64,000 nucleotides of DNA from Treponema sp. (GTDB taxonomy: Bacteria; Spirochaetota; Spirochaetia; Treponematales; Breznakiellaceae): NCBI GenBank assembly GCA_031256035.1, contig JAIRRJ010000002.1, positions 1 through 64,000 of the forward strand, given 5' to 3'. Within the stretch, counting starts at the first letter, position 1; every line of letters begins with the position of its first letter. The notes under the pieces were generated by a model, which ran no database searches, had not been told where the DNA came from, and was given only the letters and a program-made list of their open reading frames with translations. Below are positions 1 through 8,634 of the stretch, one piece after another. A program made the translations under genes and the position numbers.

Positions 1-268
1 AGAGTCAAAACAGCTCTTTATCAGCATCGGCAGAAACCGCCGTCTTTTTCCCAGAGAATTAATAGCCTTTATTCTTTCAAAAACTTCTGCTCAAAGGGAA
101 GATATTGGTATTGTCAGAGTCCTTGATAATTATTCATTTGTGCAGGTCAGGAATGCGGCGGCGGATAAAATCATCGAAACCCTGAACGGAACTTCATTCA
201 GGGGAAGGACGCTTACTGTCAATTTCGCCAAGCCAAAAAGTGATGACAATGATAAAACTTCAGAATGA
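1..268 (+). CDS. DEAD-box RNA helicase, C-terminal fragment (DbpA-type RNA-binding domain)
   Basis: The frame is open from the window edge and ends at TGA 266-268, so only about 88 C-terminal residues are visible. They read like the DbpA RNA-binding domain at the end of some DEAD-box helicases: a beta strand LFISIGRNRRLFPREL, then IGIVRVLDNYSFVQV and the terminal FRGRTLTVNFAKPK. In that family the domain docks the helicase on structured RNA, classically 23S rRNA. The ATPase core lies outside the window, so the assignment rests on this domain alone. Confidence 0.75.
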   Translation, partial: ESKQLFISIGRNRRLFPRELIAFILSKTSAQREDIGIVRVLDNYSFVQVRNAAADKIIETLNGTSFRGRTLTVNFAKPKSDDNDKTSE

Positions 269-308
269 GACCGGCTCAGAATGAGACGAGCTCAGAATGA
301 GACGAGCT
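261..308. repeat. Three tandem 16-bp repeats across two convergent stop codons
   Basis: The unit CAGAATGAGACNRGCT occurs three times head to tail (261-276, 277-292, 293-308); the last two copies are identical. The first copy contains the stop codon of the helicase and the second and third contain the stop codon of the convergent membrane-protein gene, so expansion or contraction moves the two gene ends relative to each other. Confidence 0.9.
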
Positions 309-1422
309 TTAACAAATAAAGAATCAAAAAGATAAAAACAATGTTCGATACGATTCCCGCAATCATCACAAGCCAAGCTGCCGCTTCCAGAGTATAGGCT
401 TTCATTCCGTAACGCAGCGCTATGTGCCGTGGCAGTCCGGGCAGCGCGCCGAAACTTACAAATGGGTCTATTGATTTGCCGGGCAGGCTGTCGTTTTCAT
501 TAAGGACGCCGAAAACATACCACTGTGTTTTTTTCTTTTTTGAAAATTCCGGTATCAAGATGGGGATATCATTATCTACGTCATGAAGAGAATTGACCTT
601 TCTGAAGCCATATTTTTCCCCGGTACATAAAATGCAAATGTCAGAGCCTGTAGTTAGATAGCGAAAAGGAAGGAGCGCAAGATCGCGGTACGCCCTTAAA
701 TTCCTCGCATGCCACGCCATCCTGCGGTACATGACCGTAAACAAAAGCCCTGGCGGAATCATCGGAAGGATAGGTATGAATACCGCTATAATTGCGGCTA
801 TAACAGGCAGACGGAATGCTGGTCTGTAAAGGTATGATGCGGCTATATAAACGAGCGACAACGCGCCCATAACAAGAGAAACGGGGGTGATGCCGTTCCA
901 GTATTCATTATGCTTCCTCCCTGCGCCGATGATGCTGTCTGTCAGCACATTTTCCGGGCAGTCATAAAAAATCACCACGAGCGGCTTTTCTTTTGTAGAA
1001 GTAAAACTCAAGCGGTTGTCCTCTGTGGTCAGGAGGCCTCCGACAAACACTTTCGCCCCTTCGGTCAAAGTTGAGATGCGGTTCCATCGTATCCTCTCAG
1101 GGGCTTCAGGAGACACCCCTTCCTGCGCCGGCAGTAACCAGCATTTTGTATTCGCAAGGGATACGGGAATGGTGAGATTTTCCCCCTTTACCCAAAGAGT
1201 GCGCCCATCTGTGATTGATTCGATACTTCCCGTGAAACGGAAAACCCCGCCGCTGTCTCCGTGGTATTGCCGGTAATTCAGAAGGGGAGAGAGCCTTAGT
1301 TCGTCAAAACGCCGTCTGAAACGTCTCCATTTATACCTAGAGTACAAAGCCCCGGTAAATGGAACAATGGCGTACCATACCGCCGCCAAAGAGAGTATGA
1401 CTAGATAGAGCGAAAATTTCAT
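292..1422 (-). CDS. Membrane protein of unknown function, 376 aa
   Basis: I do not recognise the family. The protein has an N-terminal hydrophobic segment (about residues 4-26), a long mainly hydrophilic part, two central membrane segments (about 178-200 and 204-232) and a C-terminal one (about 348-372). A basic stretch RYKWRRFRRRF follows the first segment. The ATG start has a strong ribosome-binding site (GGAGGG, 8 bases upstream). It is divergent from the hydrolase at 1437 with only 14 bases between start codons, and converges on the helicase to the left. Confidence 0.7.
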   Translation of the reverse strand: MKFSLYLVILSLAAVWYAIVPFTGALYSRYKWRRFRRRFDELRLSPLLNYRQYHGDSGGVFRFTGSIESITDGRTLWVKGENLTIPVSLANTKCWLLPAQEGVSPEAPERIRWNRISTLTEGAKVFVGGLLTTEDNRLSFTSTKEKPLVVIFYDCPENVLTDSIIGAGRKHNEYWNGITPVSLVMGALSLVYIAASYLYRPAFRLPVIAAIIAVFIPILPMIPPGLLFTVMYRRMAWHARNLRAYRDLALLPFRYLTTGSDICILCTGEKYGFRKVNSLHDVDNDIPILIPEFSKKKKTQWYVFGVLNENDSLPGKSIDPFVSFGALPGLPRHIALRYGMKAYTLEAAAWLVMIAGIVSNIVFIFLILYLLKLVSF

Positions 1423-1430
1423 GGTATCAT
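1402..1430 (+). promoter_or_regulatory. Probable promoter giving a leaderless hydrolase mRNA
   Basis: TAGATA (1402-1407), 17 bases, then TATCAT (1425-1430) lies six bases before the ATG at 1437. There is no Shine-Dalgarno for that ATG on the plus strand; the CCCTCC there is the complement of the divergent gene's ribosome-binding site. Transcription would start at or next to the A of the ATG. This is inference from spacing. Confidence 0.45.
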
Positions 1431-1436
1431 CCCTCC

Positions 1437-2096
1437 ATGCCCATAACCCGTTTAACCGTAGGCGCTCTTCAGACCAATTGCTGGATACATCCCCTTGATA
1501 GCGAAACTTGCGCCGTCATTGATCCGGGAGCCGAAGCGGACACAATAGTATCCGCTCTTCTTAAATTAAAGCTTGCCCCTCGTTACATTTTACTCACCCA
1601 CGGGCACTTTGACCATATCGCCGCCCTGCCTCTGCTGATGCAATCTTTCGATTCAAAGCCGCAAATCGCCGTACACCGCCTTGATGCGGAATATCTGGGC
1701 AATGATTCCTACAAAGTTCACTGCCGCAGCGCTGCCGCCGTGATGGGCGATACTTCATTTATTGACGCGTTATGGAAATCGTTTCCTTCAAACACAATGC
1801 CGCCGCCTGATATCCTCCTTGAAGAAGGCGATATGGCGGGAGCATTGACCGTTCTGCACATTCCCGGACATACACAGGGCAGCATTGCACTCTGGGACAA
1901 AACGGAGGGCGCTCTTTTTACCGGGGACACTCTTTTTGCCGGCGACTACGGGCGCACCGACCTCCCCGGCGGCAGTGAAGAGCAGATAATAGCAAGCCTG
2001 CGCCGCCTTTTTACTCTGGACGGAAAAATCAAAGTCTACCCCGGTCACGGCCCTGCAAGTACCATAGGCAAAGAAGCGGGCAGGGGGCTGGTTTAG
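1437..2096 (+). CDS. Metallo-beta-lactamase-fold hydrolase (glyoxalase II-like)
   Basis: This 219-aa cytoplasmic protein carries the metal-binding THGHFDH motif (about residues 53-59), the HIPGHTQGSI segment, FTGDTLFAGDYGRTD and a terminal YPGHGP. That is the order of Zn/Fe ligands in glyoxalase-II-like and YcbL-like hydrolases, which usually cleave thioesters or related substrates; the substrate cannot be read from sequence. There is no signal peptide. The length is normal for small members that lack the C-terminal glyoxalase II substrate-binding helical domain. Confidence 0.85.
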   Translation: MPITRLTVGALQTNCWIHPLDSETCAVIDPGAEADTIVSALLKLKLAPRYILLTHGHFDHIAALPLLMQSFDSKPQIAVHRLDAEYLGNDSYKVHCRSAAAVMGDTSFIDALWKSFPSNTMPPPDILLEEGDMAGALTVLHIPGHTQGSIALWDKTEGALFTGDTLFAGDYGRTDLPGGSEEQIIASLRRLFTLDGKIKVYPGHGPASTIGKEAGRGLV

Positions 2097-2162
2097 TGAT
2101 GTTTTTTATACGGTCTGGTACATCAGGTTAATGACCCACAGGAGGCCGTAAAGCGTGACAAA

Positions 2163-2873
2163 TTATTTCTTCCTGACATAAATCCAGGAATTGCCTTTTT
2201 TTCCGGTTCTTTTGACAATACCCATTTTTGTCAGAACATACAGAGCCTTTCTCGCTGTGTCAGTGTCAATACCTGCGGTTTCAGCTAACATTGAACCGGT
2301 AAAGGCCTGTTTTTTTTTATATGGGACAAAACGCAGATAGTCCGCGGGTTTTTCAAGCAGGATGCTTTCATACCAGGCGGCCAGTTCCCGGTCGAAGATG
2401 CTTATACCTTTCCGCCGCCATGCGCCTTTGCCGTCTTTGACGCGTTTTTCGGTTATTTCCGCCATGACAATTTCAATCGCTAATCCCCGGATTAATGGCA
2501 GTTCGGGAGCGTACATCAGTGCGTCAAAAAGTTTCCATGGCGAACCTTTCAAAGGGCTTTTTCGCCGGTGCAGCAGCGCGCCAAGCGATTTTCGCCTGCG
2601 GCCGGGTTTGTATGTTTCAATATACTTTTGGGCCGCAATGGGGTGGATGATTCTGACCTTTCCCGCGGCGGCGAATTCCTTTACTTTTTTTTTCAAAGGG
2701 GCAAAACTGCCGATTTGAACTTCGATATATTCGCCATCGGCGCTTATTACGTCAGCAACATACTCGCCGACAATCGCTTCGGTTTCCCCCTCGTTGCCGG
2801 CATAACTGTATTTTAAGGTACGGTGGAGGCTGCTCTCGTTCCTTGTGCCTATTAATTTTTTACGTGTACTCAA
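2163..2873 (-). CDS. Possible PD-(D/E)XK-like protein with C-terminal winged helix
   Basis: The family is not recognised by name. An N-terminal part of about 80 residues contains VADVI then a short turn and EYIEVQIGSF, which fits the D...ExQ pattern of PD-(D/E)XK nuclease folds. The C-terminal 60 residues (FTGSMLAETAGIDTDTARKA...MGIVKRTGK) look like a winged helix. I place the start at TTG 2871-2873 because AGAGGA stands six bases upstream of it; the longer GTG start at 2888 has no ribosome-binding site and would overlap the upstream gene more. The nuclease reading is inference. Confidence 0.6.
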   Translation of the reverse strand: MSTRKKLIGTRNESSLHRTLKYSYAGNEGETEAIVGEYVADVISADGEYIEVQIGSFAPLKKKVKEFAAAGKVRIIHPIAAQKYIETYKPGRRRKSLGALLHRRKSPLKGSPWKLFDALMYAPELPLIRGLAIEIVMAEITEKRVKDGKGAWRRKGISIFDRELAAWYESILLEKPADYLRFVPYKKKQAFTGSMLAETAGIDTDTARKALYVLTKMGIVKRTGKKGNSWIYVRKK

Positions 2874-3123
2874 GAAGTTCCTCTGCACTCAGTAATTCAA
2901 GGTAATGGAAGGTTTCATTTCCCCCCTTGTTTTCATCTGTTTTAATCCTTGAAACGCGAAAAGCTATCATTTTGTTTGTCGGAAGCGGCGGGACAAGCCG
3001 GTTGCCGTTCATGTCTACAATTGAATTGAAAGAAAGCCTCCCGTTTATTTCCTGCACATCCCCTTCGGGAAAAACAATGAAAAAGTCATTTGTAAACATA
3101 GATAAAGCGTATTGAAAACGCAA
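2860..3123 (-). CDS. Small conserved hypothetical protein, 87 aa
   Basis: The function is not recognised. The protein is acidic and soluble, begins MRFQYALSMFTNDFFIVFPEGD and ends ELLEYT, and reads like a small beta-rich domain. It is the first gene of a two-gene minus-strand unit and its 3' end overlaps the start of the PD-(D/E)XK-like gene, so the two are probably translated together. It is divergent from mraZ. Confidence 0.5.
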   Translation of the reverse strand: MRFQYALSMFTNDFFIVFPEGDVQEINGRLSFNSIVDMNGNRLVPPLPTNKMIAFRVSRIKTDENKGGNETFHYLELLSAEELLEYT

Positions 3124-3213
3124 AATAATCGCAATCCGTCAAAACTACTATATAAGTGTATAGGATAACAGACAAAAAAACGGTTTTTTGGCGAAAAAAA
3201 AGAAAGATATAGC

Positions 3214-3243
3214 TTGACCTGTAATTTTCTCTTGATTTATTAT
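3214..3243 (+). promoter_or_regulatory. Promoter of the mraZ/division run
   Basis: TTGACC (3214-3219) and TATTAT (3238-3243) are 18 bases apart, close to the sigma-70 consensus, in an AT-rich region directly before mraZ. Transcription should start near 3250, which leaves about 40 bases of leader before the preferred mraZ start at 3290. Confidence 0.7.
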
Positions 3244-3270
3244 AGACAAGTGACTAATAGTGTCATTTAA

Positions 3271-3295
3271 TGGGGTTTTGAGGGATTTTGTGGAA
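3271..3295 (+). promoter_or_regulatory. Candidate MraZ operator repeats overlapping the mraZ start
   Basis: Three five-base units in ten-base phase, TGGGG (3271), AGGGA (3281) and TGGAA (3291), match the known MraZ-binding layout of TGGGN repeats separated by five bases. Here they lie downstream of the predicted transcription start; the second contains the mraZ ribosome-binding site and the third overlaps the GTG start. MraZ could therefore limit its own operon by blocking elongation or translation. Confidence 0.55.
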
Positions 3296-3763
3296 AATAA
3301 AATATCATCAGGGACATTTGAAAGCACTCTCGATGAAAAAGGCCGTGTCGTAATACCGGCAGCCCTTCGCGACCATTTTATGGGGAAGCTGGTGATTACC
3401 CACGGCGAGGAGTTGAGTGTTCGCGTATTTACGAAAGACGGTTATGAAAAACACCTCAATGATCTGAAAAAAGACGCCCCAAAACTGGATTATGATCAAA
3501 AATTAGCCTATAAATACCTTTATCAGGAAAATCCCCAAAAAGCTGAAATTGATTCCAAAACAGGACGTATTCCGATTCCTGCCTATTTCAGGACTTATGC
3601 AAAATTATCAAAAGACTGCCTTGTGTTAAGTATTGACGGCCATCTGGAAATTTGGGATACAGGCTTGTTCCTTGAATTCCTTAACAATATGCGGCTCATT
3701 GCAAAAGAAGCCACCAGAAAACGTGATAGTATTGATTTTTATTCAACAGGAGAACAATCCTGA
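3290..3763 (+). CDS. mraZ: Transcriptional regulator MraZ
   Basis: MraZ is a DNA-binding regulator of the division and cell wall cluster that forms ring oligomers. The two half-repeats are visible: DEKGRVVIPAALRDHF near the N-terminus and DSKTGRIPIPAYFRTYA in the middle. I choose the GTG at 3290 (157 aa) because GAGGG lies at the right distance and the alternative at 3260 would leave almost no leader behind the predicted promoter. Its stop codon overlaps the rsmH start. Confidence 0.92.
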   Translation: MENKISSGTFESTLDEKGRVVIPAALRDHFMGKLVITHGEELSVRVFTKDGYEKHLNDLKKDAPKLDYDQKLAYKYLYQENPQKAEIDSKTGRIPIPAYFRTYAKLSKDCLVLSIDGHLEIWDTGLFLEFLNNMRLIAKEATRKRDSIDFYSTGEQS

Positions 3764-4710
3764 TGGAATCTGTTCATACACCGGTTTTGTTGGAAGAAAC
3801 CCTGGAATATCTCAAGCCCAGGGGGAAAAACGAACTAATGGTGGACGCTACCTTGGGAGAGGGCGGGCATAGCAAAGCCTTCCTTTCAAAATACCAGGAA
3901 TTAAAAGTTGCGGGGATAGATGCAGACAGCAACATTCTCTCTGTTGCAAGGGAGAGGCTAAAAGAGTATAAAGACCGCATTTATTATTATTCGGGCTGGT
4001 CGCAGGATTTTTTTGCGGAATACCCTGCTGAGTTAAAACGTCCCGATACCATTCTGAATGATTTGGGAGTAAGTTTCTATCATTACAAAAAGAGCGGCAA
4101 AGGTTTCAGTTTTGCTACAGACGAATTTTTGGATATGAGACTTGATGTTTCAGAAGGGGTACCGGCGGCGGATTTAATCAAGAGGCTTCCTGTAAATGAG
4201 CTTGCAGACCTTTTGTACAACAATGCGGGCGAAAGGTTTTCCAGGCGTATCGCTTCGCTGATTGTTAAAGAGCGGCAAAAGGGAGATATTACCACAGCTT
4301 CAGCTCTCGCTTCCCTTGTGGAAAGAGCGGTCCCTGCCTCTCAAAGGCACGGGCCTGTACATCCGGCGACAAAAACCTTCCTGGCGTTGAGAATCGCTGT
4401 TAACGGCGAGTTGTCGCGCCTTCCAAACCTCCTTGAGGGGGCGCTTAGAGTTCTTGAGCCTGGCGGAAGGCTTGGCGTGATAAGCTTTCATTCGCTCGAA
4501 GATAAGATAGTCAAGAATTTTTTCAGAGCCATGAATAAAAACTGCACTTGTCCGGCAACTTCTCCGATATGTAATTGTGGTCAACGTTCGGTAAAAATTC
4601 TGACAAAAAAGGGAATTGCGCCCGGAAAAGCGGAAATTGAGCGGAATCCTCCGTCACGAAGCGCCAGACTGCGGGTTGTTGAGAAAATTTTGGATGAGGA
4701 TGGTCAATGA
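3763..4710 (+). CDS. rsmH: 16S rRNA (cytosine(1402)-N4)-methyltransferase RsmH
   Basis: RsmH (MraW) N4-methylates C1402 of 16S rRNA with SAM. At 315 aa it has family length, with an N-terminal HTPVLLEETLEYL, the SAM site VDATLGEGGHSKAFL (about residues 26-40), LNDLGVS, the insert beginning DLIKRLPVNELADLLYNNAGE, and the C-terminal GVISFHSLEDKIVKNFF. The ATG overlaps the mraZ stop (TGATG), so translation is coupled. Confidence 0.95.
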   Translation: MESVHTPVLLEETLEYLKPRGKNELMVDATLGEGGHSKAFLSKYQELKVAGIDADSNILSVARERLKEYKDRIYYYSGWSQDFFAEYPAELKRPDTILNDLGVSFYHYKKSGKGFSFATDEFLDMRLDVSEGVPAADLIKRLPVNELADLLYNNAGERFSRRIASLIVKERQKGDITTASALASLVERAVPASQRHGPVHPATKTFLALRIAVNGELSRLPNLLEGALRVLEPGGRLGVISFHSLEDKIVKNFFRAMNKNCTCPATSPICNCGQRSVKILTKKGIAPGKAEIERNPPSRSARLRVVEKILDEDGQ

Positions 4711-4985
4711 AAAAATACATTTTCTTCTATTTTGCGGTTATTACCATACCGCTTTTTCTTGGACTGCTGGTTTGGCAATCCAATAAATATTTGACCCTGA
4801 GCAGAGAAATCAAGCGCCTTGAACAGGCGCAGACTGAGTGGGTTGAAAGCAACAAGCGTCTTGTTGCGGCAATTGCCGAAAATTCTTCCCAGGAAAGAAT
4901 AGAAAATATCATTTTAAGAGATTCCAGGCTGCAAAAAATACGTCCTGAAAACGTACTTCAGATAAAAATTACGGAGGCAAGATAA
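4707..4985 (+). CDS. ftsL: FtsL-like cell division protein
   Basis: This 92-aa bitopic protein has one N-terminal membrane segment (about residues 5-22) followed by a periplasmic coiled coil with heptad-like spacing (LSREIKRLEQAQTEWVESNKRL). FtsL with FtsQ/DivIB and FtsB activates septal wall synthesis. Sequence conservation in FtsL is very low; the call rests on topology, length and the canonical place directly after rsmH, whose stop it overlaps. Confidence 0.75.
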   Translation: MKKYIFFYFAVITIPLFLGLLVWQSNKYLTLSREIKRLEQAQTEWVESNKRLVAAIAENSSQERIENIILRDSRLQKIRPENVLQIKITEAR

Positions 4986-4986
4986 C

Positions 4987-6381
4987 TTGGTTTCTGATCT
5001 TATGAGTTTTTCTGAAATTTCGCGTTCTCTTGGCGCAGATCATATTTCCTGTGCCGGAAATACGGGCTTTTCGTCCGTTTCAATCGATTCCCGCAAGGTG
5101 AAACAAGATTCTCTTTTTATTGCTCTGCAAGGAGCTTCCTGTGACGGCCATGCTTTTGTCGGCAGCGCATTTAAAACAGGAGCAGGCGGCGCGATAGTGG
5201 AAGCGTCAAAAGTTGAAAAATACGATCTTTTTAATATTGCCAAAAAAGCAGGGAAAGATTTAATCATAGTTGATAATGCGTTAAAGGGGCTTCAGAACGC
5301 AGCCGCAGCTTATCTTAAAAAATTTCCGGCGCTCATTAGGATCGGGATCACTGGTTCTTCCGGCAAGACGACAACAAAAGAAATAACAGGCGCAATTATC
5401 TCCTGCGAAAAAAATACGGTAATGAACGAGGGGAATCTTAATTCAGAGACGGGGATGCCTCTTTCTGCGTTTGAAGTGCGCCATTGGCACGAGGCCGGAG
5501 TTTTTGAAATTGGGACAAACAGAAAAGGCGAGATTTCCGAATCAACAAAAGTCCTTAAACCAAACATCGCAGCAGTCACAAACGTAGGTCATGCCCATAT
5601 CGAAAATTTCGGCAGTATTACTGAAATAGTTAAGGAGAAAAAAAATATTTTTTCATTTATGACAGATGGTGATGTCGCGCTTGTTCCTGATAAGGATGAA
5701 CACAAGTGTTTGCTGGCAGAAGGCGTAAAAGGAAAAATACGCTATTATAGCGCGGATTCAATGCCTGAGTTTGAAGGAGTGCGCGACCTAGGGCTTGACG
5801 GAAGCGAAATCACCTGGGCAGGTGAAAAAATACATTTTGCCCTGCCGGGAAAACATTCACTTGATGACGCCATTGCCGCCATTGCCATCGCAAAAGAAGT
5901 TCCCGTGAGCAACAGCGCGATAAAGCAGGGGCTTGAAAAAGTAAGGCCGCTTTTCGGCAGGCTTGAGATTATAAGGGGAAGGACAACGGTTATTAGGGAT
6001 TGTTACAATGCAAATCCTGAATCGACTGCGAAAAGCATTGAATTTTGCGATTCTCTTGACTGGCGCGGCAGGCGCGTTTATGTAATTGCAGACCTTCTTG
6101 AGTTAGGTGAAATTTCAGCCTCTGTTCACAGGGAATTGGGCGCGCTGCTTGCAAAATCAAAAGCGGATATGATTTATCTTTTTGGAAATAAAATTGAAGC
6201 TGCCGCCGCGCCTGTTGCGGACAGCGGAAAAAACTTTTTTTACACGGACGATATGGATAAACTGTCATTGGCTATGGATCGTTATGTGCAATCGAATGAT
6301 ATTGTTTTGCTGAAAGGTTCGCGCAAATGTGCGCTGGAACGGTTAACCGGCATGCTTACGGGGGTATCAAGTGTTTCTTGA
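4987..6381 (+). CDS. murF: UDP-MurNAc-tripeptide--D-Ala-D-Ala ligase MurF
   Basis: MurF adds D-Ala-D-Ala to the UDP-MurNAc-tripeptide in the cytoplasm. The 464-aa protein shows the N-terminal domain with SVSIDSRKVKQDSLFIAL, the ATP loop GITGSSGKTTTKEI (about residues 117-130), NVGHAHIENF, and the C-terminal FGRLEIIRG and DCYNANPEST segments typical of MurF rather than MurE. The start is TTG at 4987 with GGAGG nine bases upstream. murE is absent from the cluster. Confidence 0.93.
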   Translation: MVSDLMSFSEISRSLGADHISCAGNTGFSSVSIDSRKVKQDSLFIALQGASCDGHAFVGSAFKTGAGGAIVEASKVEKYDLFNIAKKAGKDLIIVDNALKGLQNAAAAYLKKFPALIRIGITGSSGKTTTKEITGAIISCEKNTVMNEGNLNSETGMPLSAFEVRHWHEAGVFEIGTNRKGEISESTKVLKPNIAAVTNVGHAHIENFGSITEIVKEKKNIFSFMTDGDVALVPDKDEHKCLLAEGVKGKIRYYSADSMPEFEGVRDLGLDGSEITWAGEKIHFALPGKHSLDDAIAAIAIAKEVPVSNSAIKQGLEKVRPLFGRLEIIRGRTTVIRDCYNANPESTAKSIEFCDSLDWRGRRVYVIADLLELGEISASVHRELGALLAKSKADMIYLFGNKIEAAAAPVADSGKNFFYTDDMDKLSLAMDRYVQSNDIVLLKGSRKCALERLTGMLTGVSSVS

Positions 6382-7450
6382 ATTTATCTATCCGCTTTTC
6401 AAATATTTTACCCCGTTTAATGTATTTTTGTACCTTACAATCCGGGGCGCATTTGCCGCGCTTACCACTCTCTTGGTATTCTTTGTTTTCGGCGGCAGGA
6501 TTATTGAATTTTTACGCAAGTTAAAAGTAGGGCAGTCAATAAGAGAAGACGGTCCGCAGTCGCACTTAAAAAAATCGGGAACGCCGACTATGGGCGGACT
6601 ACTGATTATACTTTCGGTTTTGGTGGCTATGCTGTTTTGGGGAGATTTACAGAACAGGAATATCTGGATAATCATGAGTTCATTTGTTGCTTTTGGTCTT
6701 ATAGGCTTTACAGACGACTATCTTAAAGTTACCCGGCATAATGCTTCGGGGCTTAAAGCATGGGTAAAGCTCGTCTGCCAATTCGCAGTGGCGATAACAA
6801 TTATGCTGTTCTTGTATTTTGAAGGCGGAGAAAATGTTACAGCACTGTATATTCCTTTTCTGAAGAATCCTGTTCTTGACATGGGCTGGCTTTGGATTCC
6901 TTTTGGAGTGCTGTTGATTGTTGGCGAATCAAACGCGGTAAATTTTTCAGACGGGCTGGACGGGTTATTGGCAGGACTTTTAATTCTGGTTTTTATAACC
7001 CTGGCGATCCTTACATATATTTCAGGGCGCACGGATTATTCATCGTATTTAGGCATAGTTTATATCGCAGGGGCCGGGGAACTTACTGTGTTCTGTCTCG
7101 CCGCCGCCGGCGCCTGTGTCGGGTTTCTGTGGTTTAACGCGCACCCGGCGGAAGTGTTCATGGGCGATGTGGGCAGCCTTTCTCTTGGCGGCGTTATAGC
7201 GGTAATATCGCTTATTACCAAAAAAGAAATTTTAATACTTGTAATCGGGGGAGTGTTTGTGCTGGAAATCGCTTCGGTGATTATTCAGGTGGCGTATTTC
7301 AAGTTGAAGAAAAAAAGAATTTTCAAAATGGCGCCCCTTCATCATCACTATGAGCTTATCGGATGGCCTGAAACCAAAACGGTTATTAGGTTCTGGATTC
7401 TAGGCGGGTTATTCGCAATAATTGCGTTATCAACTTTGAAGATTCAATAG
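6371..7450 (+). CDS. mraY: Phospho-MurNAc-pentapeptide transferase MraY
   Basis: MraY transfers phospho-MurNAc-pentapeptide to undecaprenyl phosphate to make lipid I at the inner membrane. The 359-aa protein has about ten membrane helices and the catalytic loops PTMGGLLI, FTDDYLKV (about residues 115-122) and NFSDGLDGLLAG, plus the C-terminal MAPLHHHYELIGW. The GTG start overlaps the last 11 bases of murF. Confidence 0.96.
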   Translation: MFLEFIYPLFKYFTPFNVFLYLTIRGAFAALTTLLVFFVFGGRIIEFLRKLKVGQSIREDGPQSHLKKSGTPTMGGLLIILSVLVAMLFWGDLQNRNIWIIMSSFVAFGLIGFTDDYLKVTRHNASGLKAWVKLVCQFAVAITIMLFLYFEGGENVTALYIPFLKNPVLDMGWLWIPFGVLLIVGESNAVNFSDGLDGLLAGLLILVFITLAILTYISGRTDYSSYLGIVYIAGAGELTVFCLAAAGACVGFLWFNAHPAEVFMGDVGSLSLGGVIAVISLITKKEILILVIGGVFVLEIASVIIQVAYFKLKKKRIFKMAPLHHHYELIGWPETKTVIRFWILGGLFAIIALSTLKIQ

Positions 7451-7458
7451 AGGGCTGA

Positions 7459-8634
7459 ATGTATCATTTTGAGGCTGAAAAGGCGCAAGACTTGAGACAA
7501 TCTCATATCTTTTTCGCATGCGTATTGCTGCTGACAGGCGTGGGGCTTGCTACTCTATATTCGGCGTCTTTTGCCTATGCGCAGAGGTTTATGAGAAACA
7601 GCCACCAGCTTATAGTAAGGCAGTCAGTTATCGCGGCGTTTGGGCTAGTTTTGTTTTTTATTGTTTCACGGATTAACCTTGAAAAAATAAGAAAAATTAT
7701 TGTGCCTCTTCTGGCGTTAGCTGCTTTTTTATGCGTTATGGCAATAATCCCGGGCATTGGAGTGGAAAAAAAGGGCGCATCACGCTGGCTTGAAATTGGC
7801 TACCTGTCATACCAGCCGTCCGAGATGGTTAAATTTGTACTGCCTTTATATTTGGCGCACATTCTGGAGAAAAAAGAAGACAATCTTCACGCTTTCAGTA
7901 CGGGCATACTGCCTCCGGTTCTGATAACGGGTATTTTTCTCGCTCTCATTTACGCTCAGAATAATTTTTCAACTGCGGTTTTGATTATGGTTAACGCAAT
8001 GGCGATTTTCCTTTTTGCAGGTCTGCGTTACCGCTATTTTGCCGCCGTTATTATGGTTTTTGTGCCGGTATCGGCGCTTCTGGTGTTTACAAAGACTCAC
8101 CGGGTAATGAGGCTTTTAAGTTATCTGAAACCAGAATGGGATCCCATGGGCGCCGGATTCCAGGTTCGCGCAAGCCGTCTTACGATAATATCAGGCGGTT
8201 TCTGGGGGAAGGGGATAGGACAGGGAACGAGAAAAATCGGGAGCGTTCCCGAGATACATTCGGATTTTATTTTCAGCGCGTATGTTGAAGAGACAGGTTT
8301 TTTAGGTGTAGTGTTTTTCTTTGTAATTATTACGGTATTCGCTGTTTTGGGATACAAAATCGCGCTTGGTGCCAATTCTGTCTACAAGAGGCTGCTTGCC
8401 GGCGGATTGACAACAATGATCGTATCACAGGCGCTCTTGAATGTTGCGGTGGTTGCGGGCGCTCTGCCGGCTACGGGAATCCCGCTGCCTTTTTTTTCTG
8501 CCGGAGGTTCTTCACTTGTAACATCTCTTATTTGCGCAGGCCTCATTGCCAATGTCGCAAGAAAGAAACAGATTTTGCCCGTGCATGAAAATACCGCAGG
8601 TGAAAACGCACCGGAGGAAAACGATGACAGGTAA
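7459..8634 (+). CDS. ftsW: SEDS-family division protein FtsW
   Basis: FtsW is the septal peptidoglycan polymerase of the SEDS family and works with a class B PBP. The 391-aa protein has about ten membrane segments with GASRWLEIGYLSYQPSEMVK, the HSDFIFSAYVEETGFLG motif and GIPLPFFSAGGSS near the C-terminus. It follows mraY after eight bases. No ftsI-like PBP gene accompanies it in this cluster, so its partner must be elsewhere. Confidence 0.94.
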   Translation: MYHFEAEKAQDLRQSHIFFACVLLLTGVGLATLYSASFAYAQRFMRNSHQLIVRQSVIAAFGLVLFFIVSRINLEKIRKIIVPLLALAAFLCVMAIIPGIGVEKKGASRWLEIGYLSYQPSEMVKFVLPLYLAHILEKKEDNLHAFSTGILPPVLITGIFLALIYAQNNFSTAVLIMVNAMAIFLFAGLRYRYFAAVIMVFVPVSALLVFTKTHRVMRLLSYLKPEWDPMGAGFQVRASRLTIISGGFWGKGIGQGTRKIGSVPEIHSDFIFSAYVEETGFLGVVFFFVIITVFAVLGYKIALGANSVYKRLLAGGLTTMIVSQALLNVAVVAGALPATGIPLPFFSAGGSSLVTSLICAGLIANVARKKQILPVHENTAGENAPEENDDR

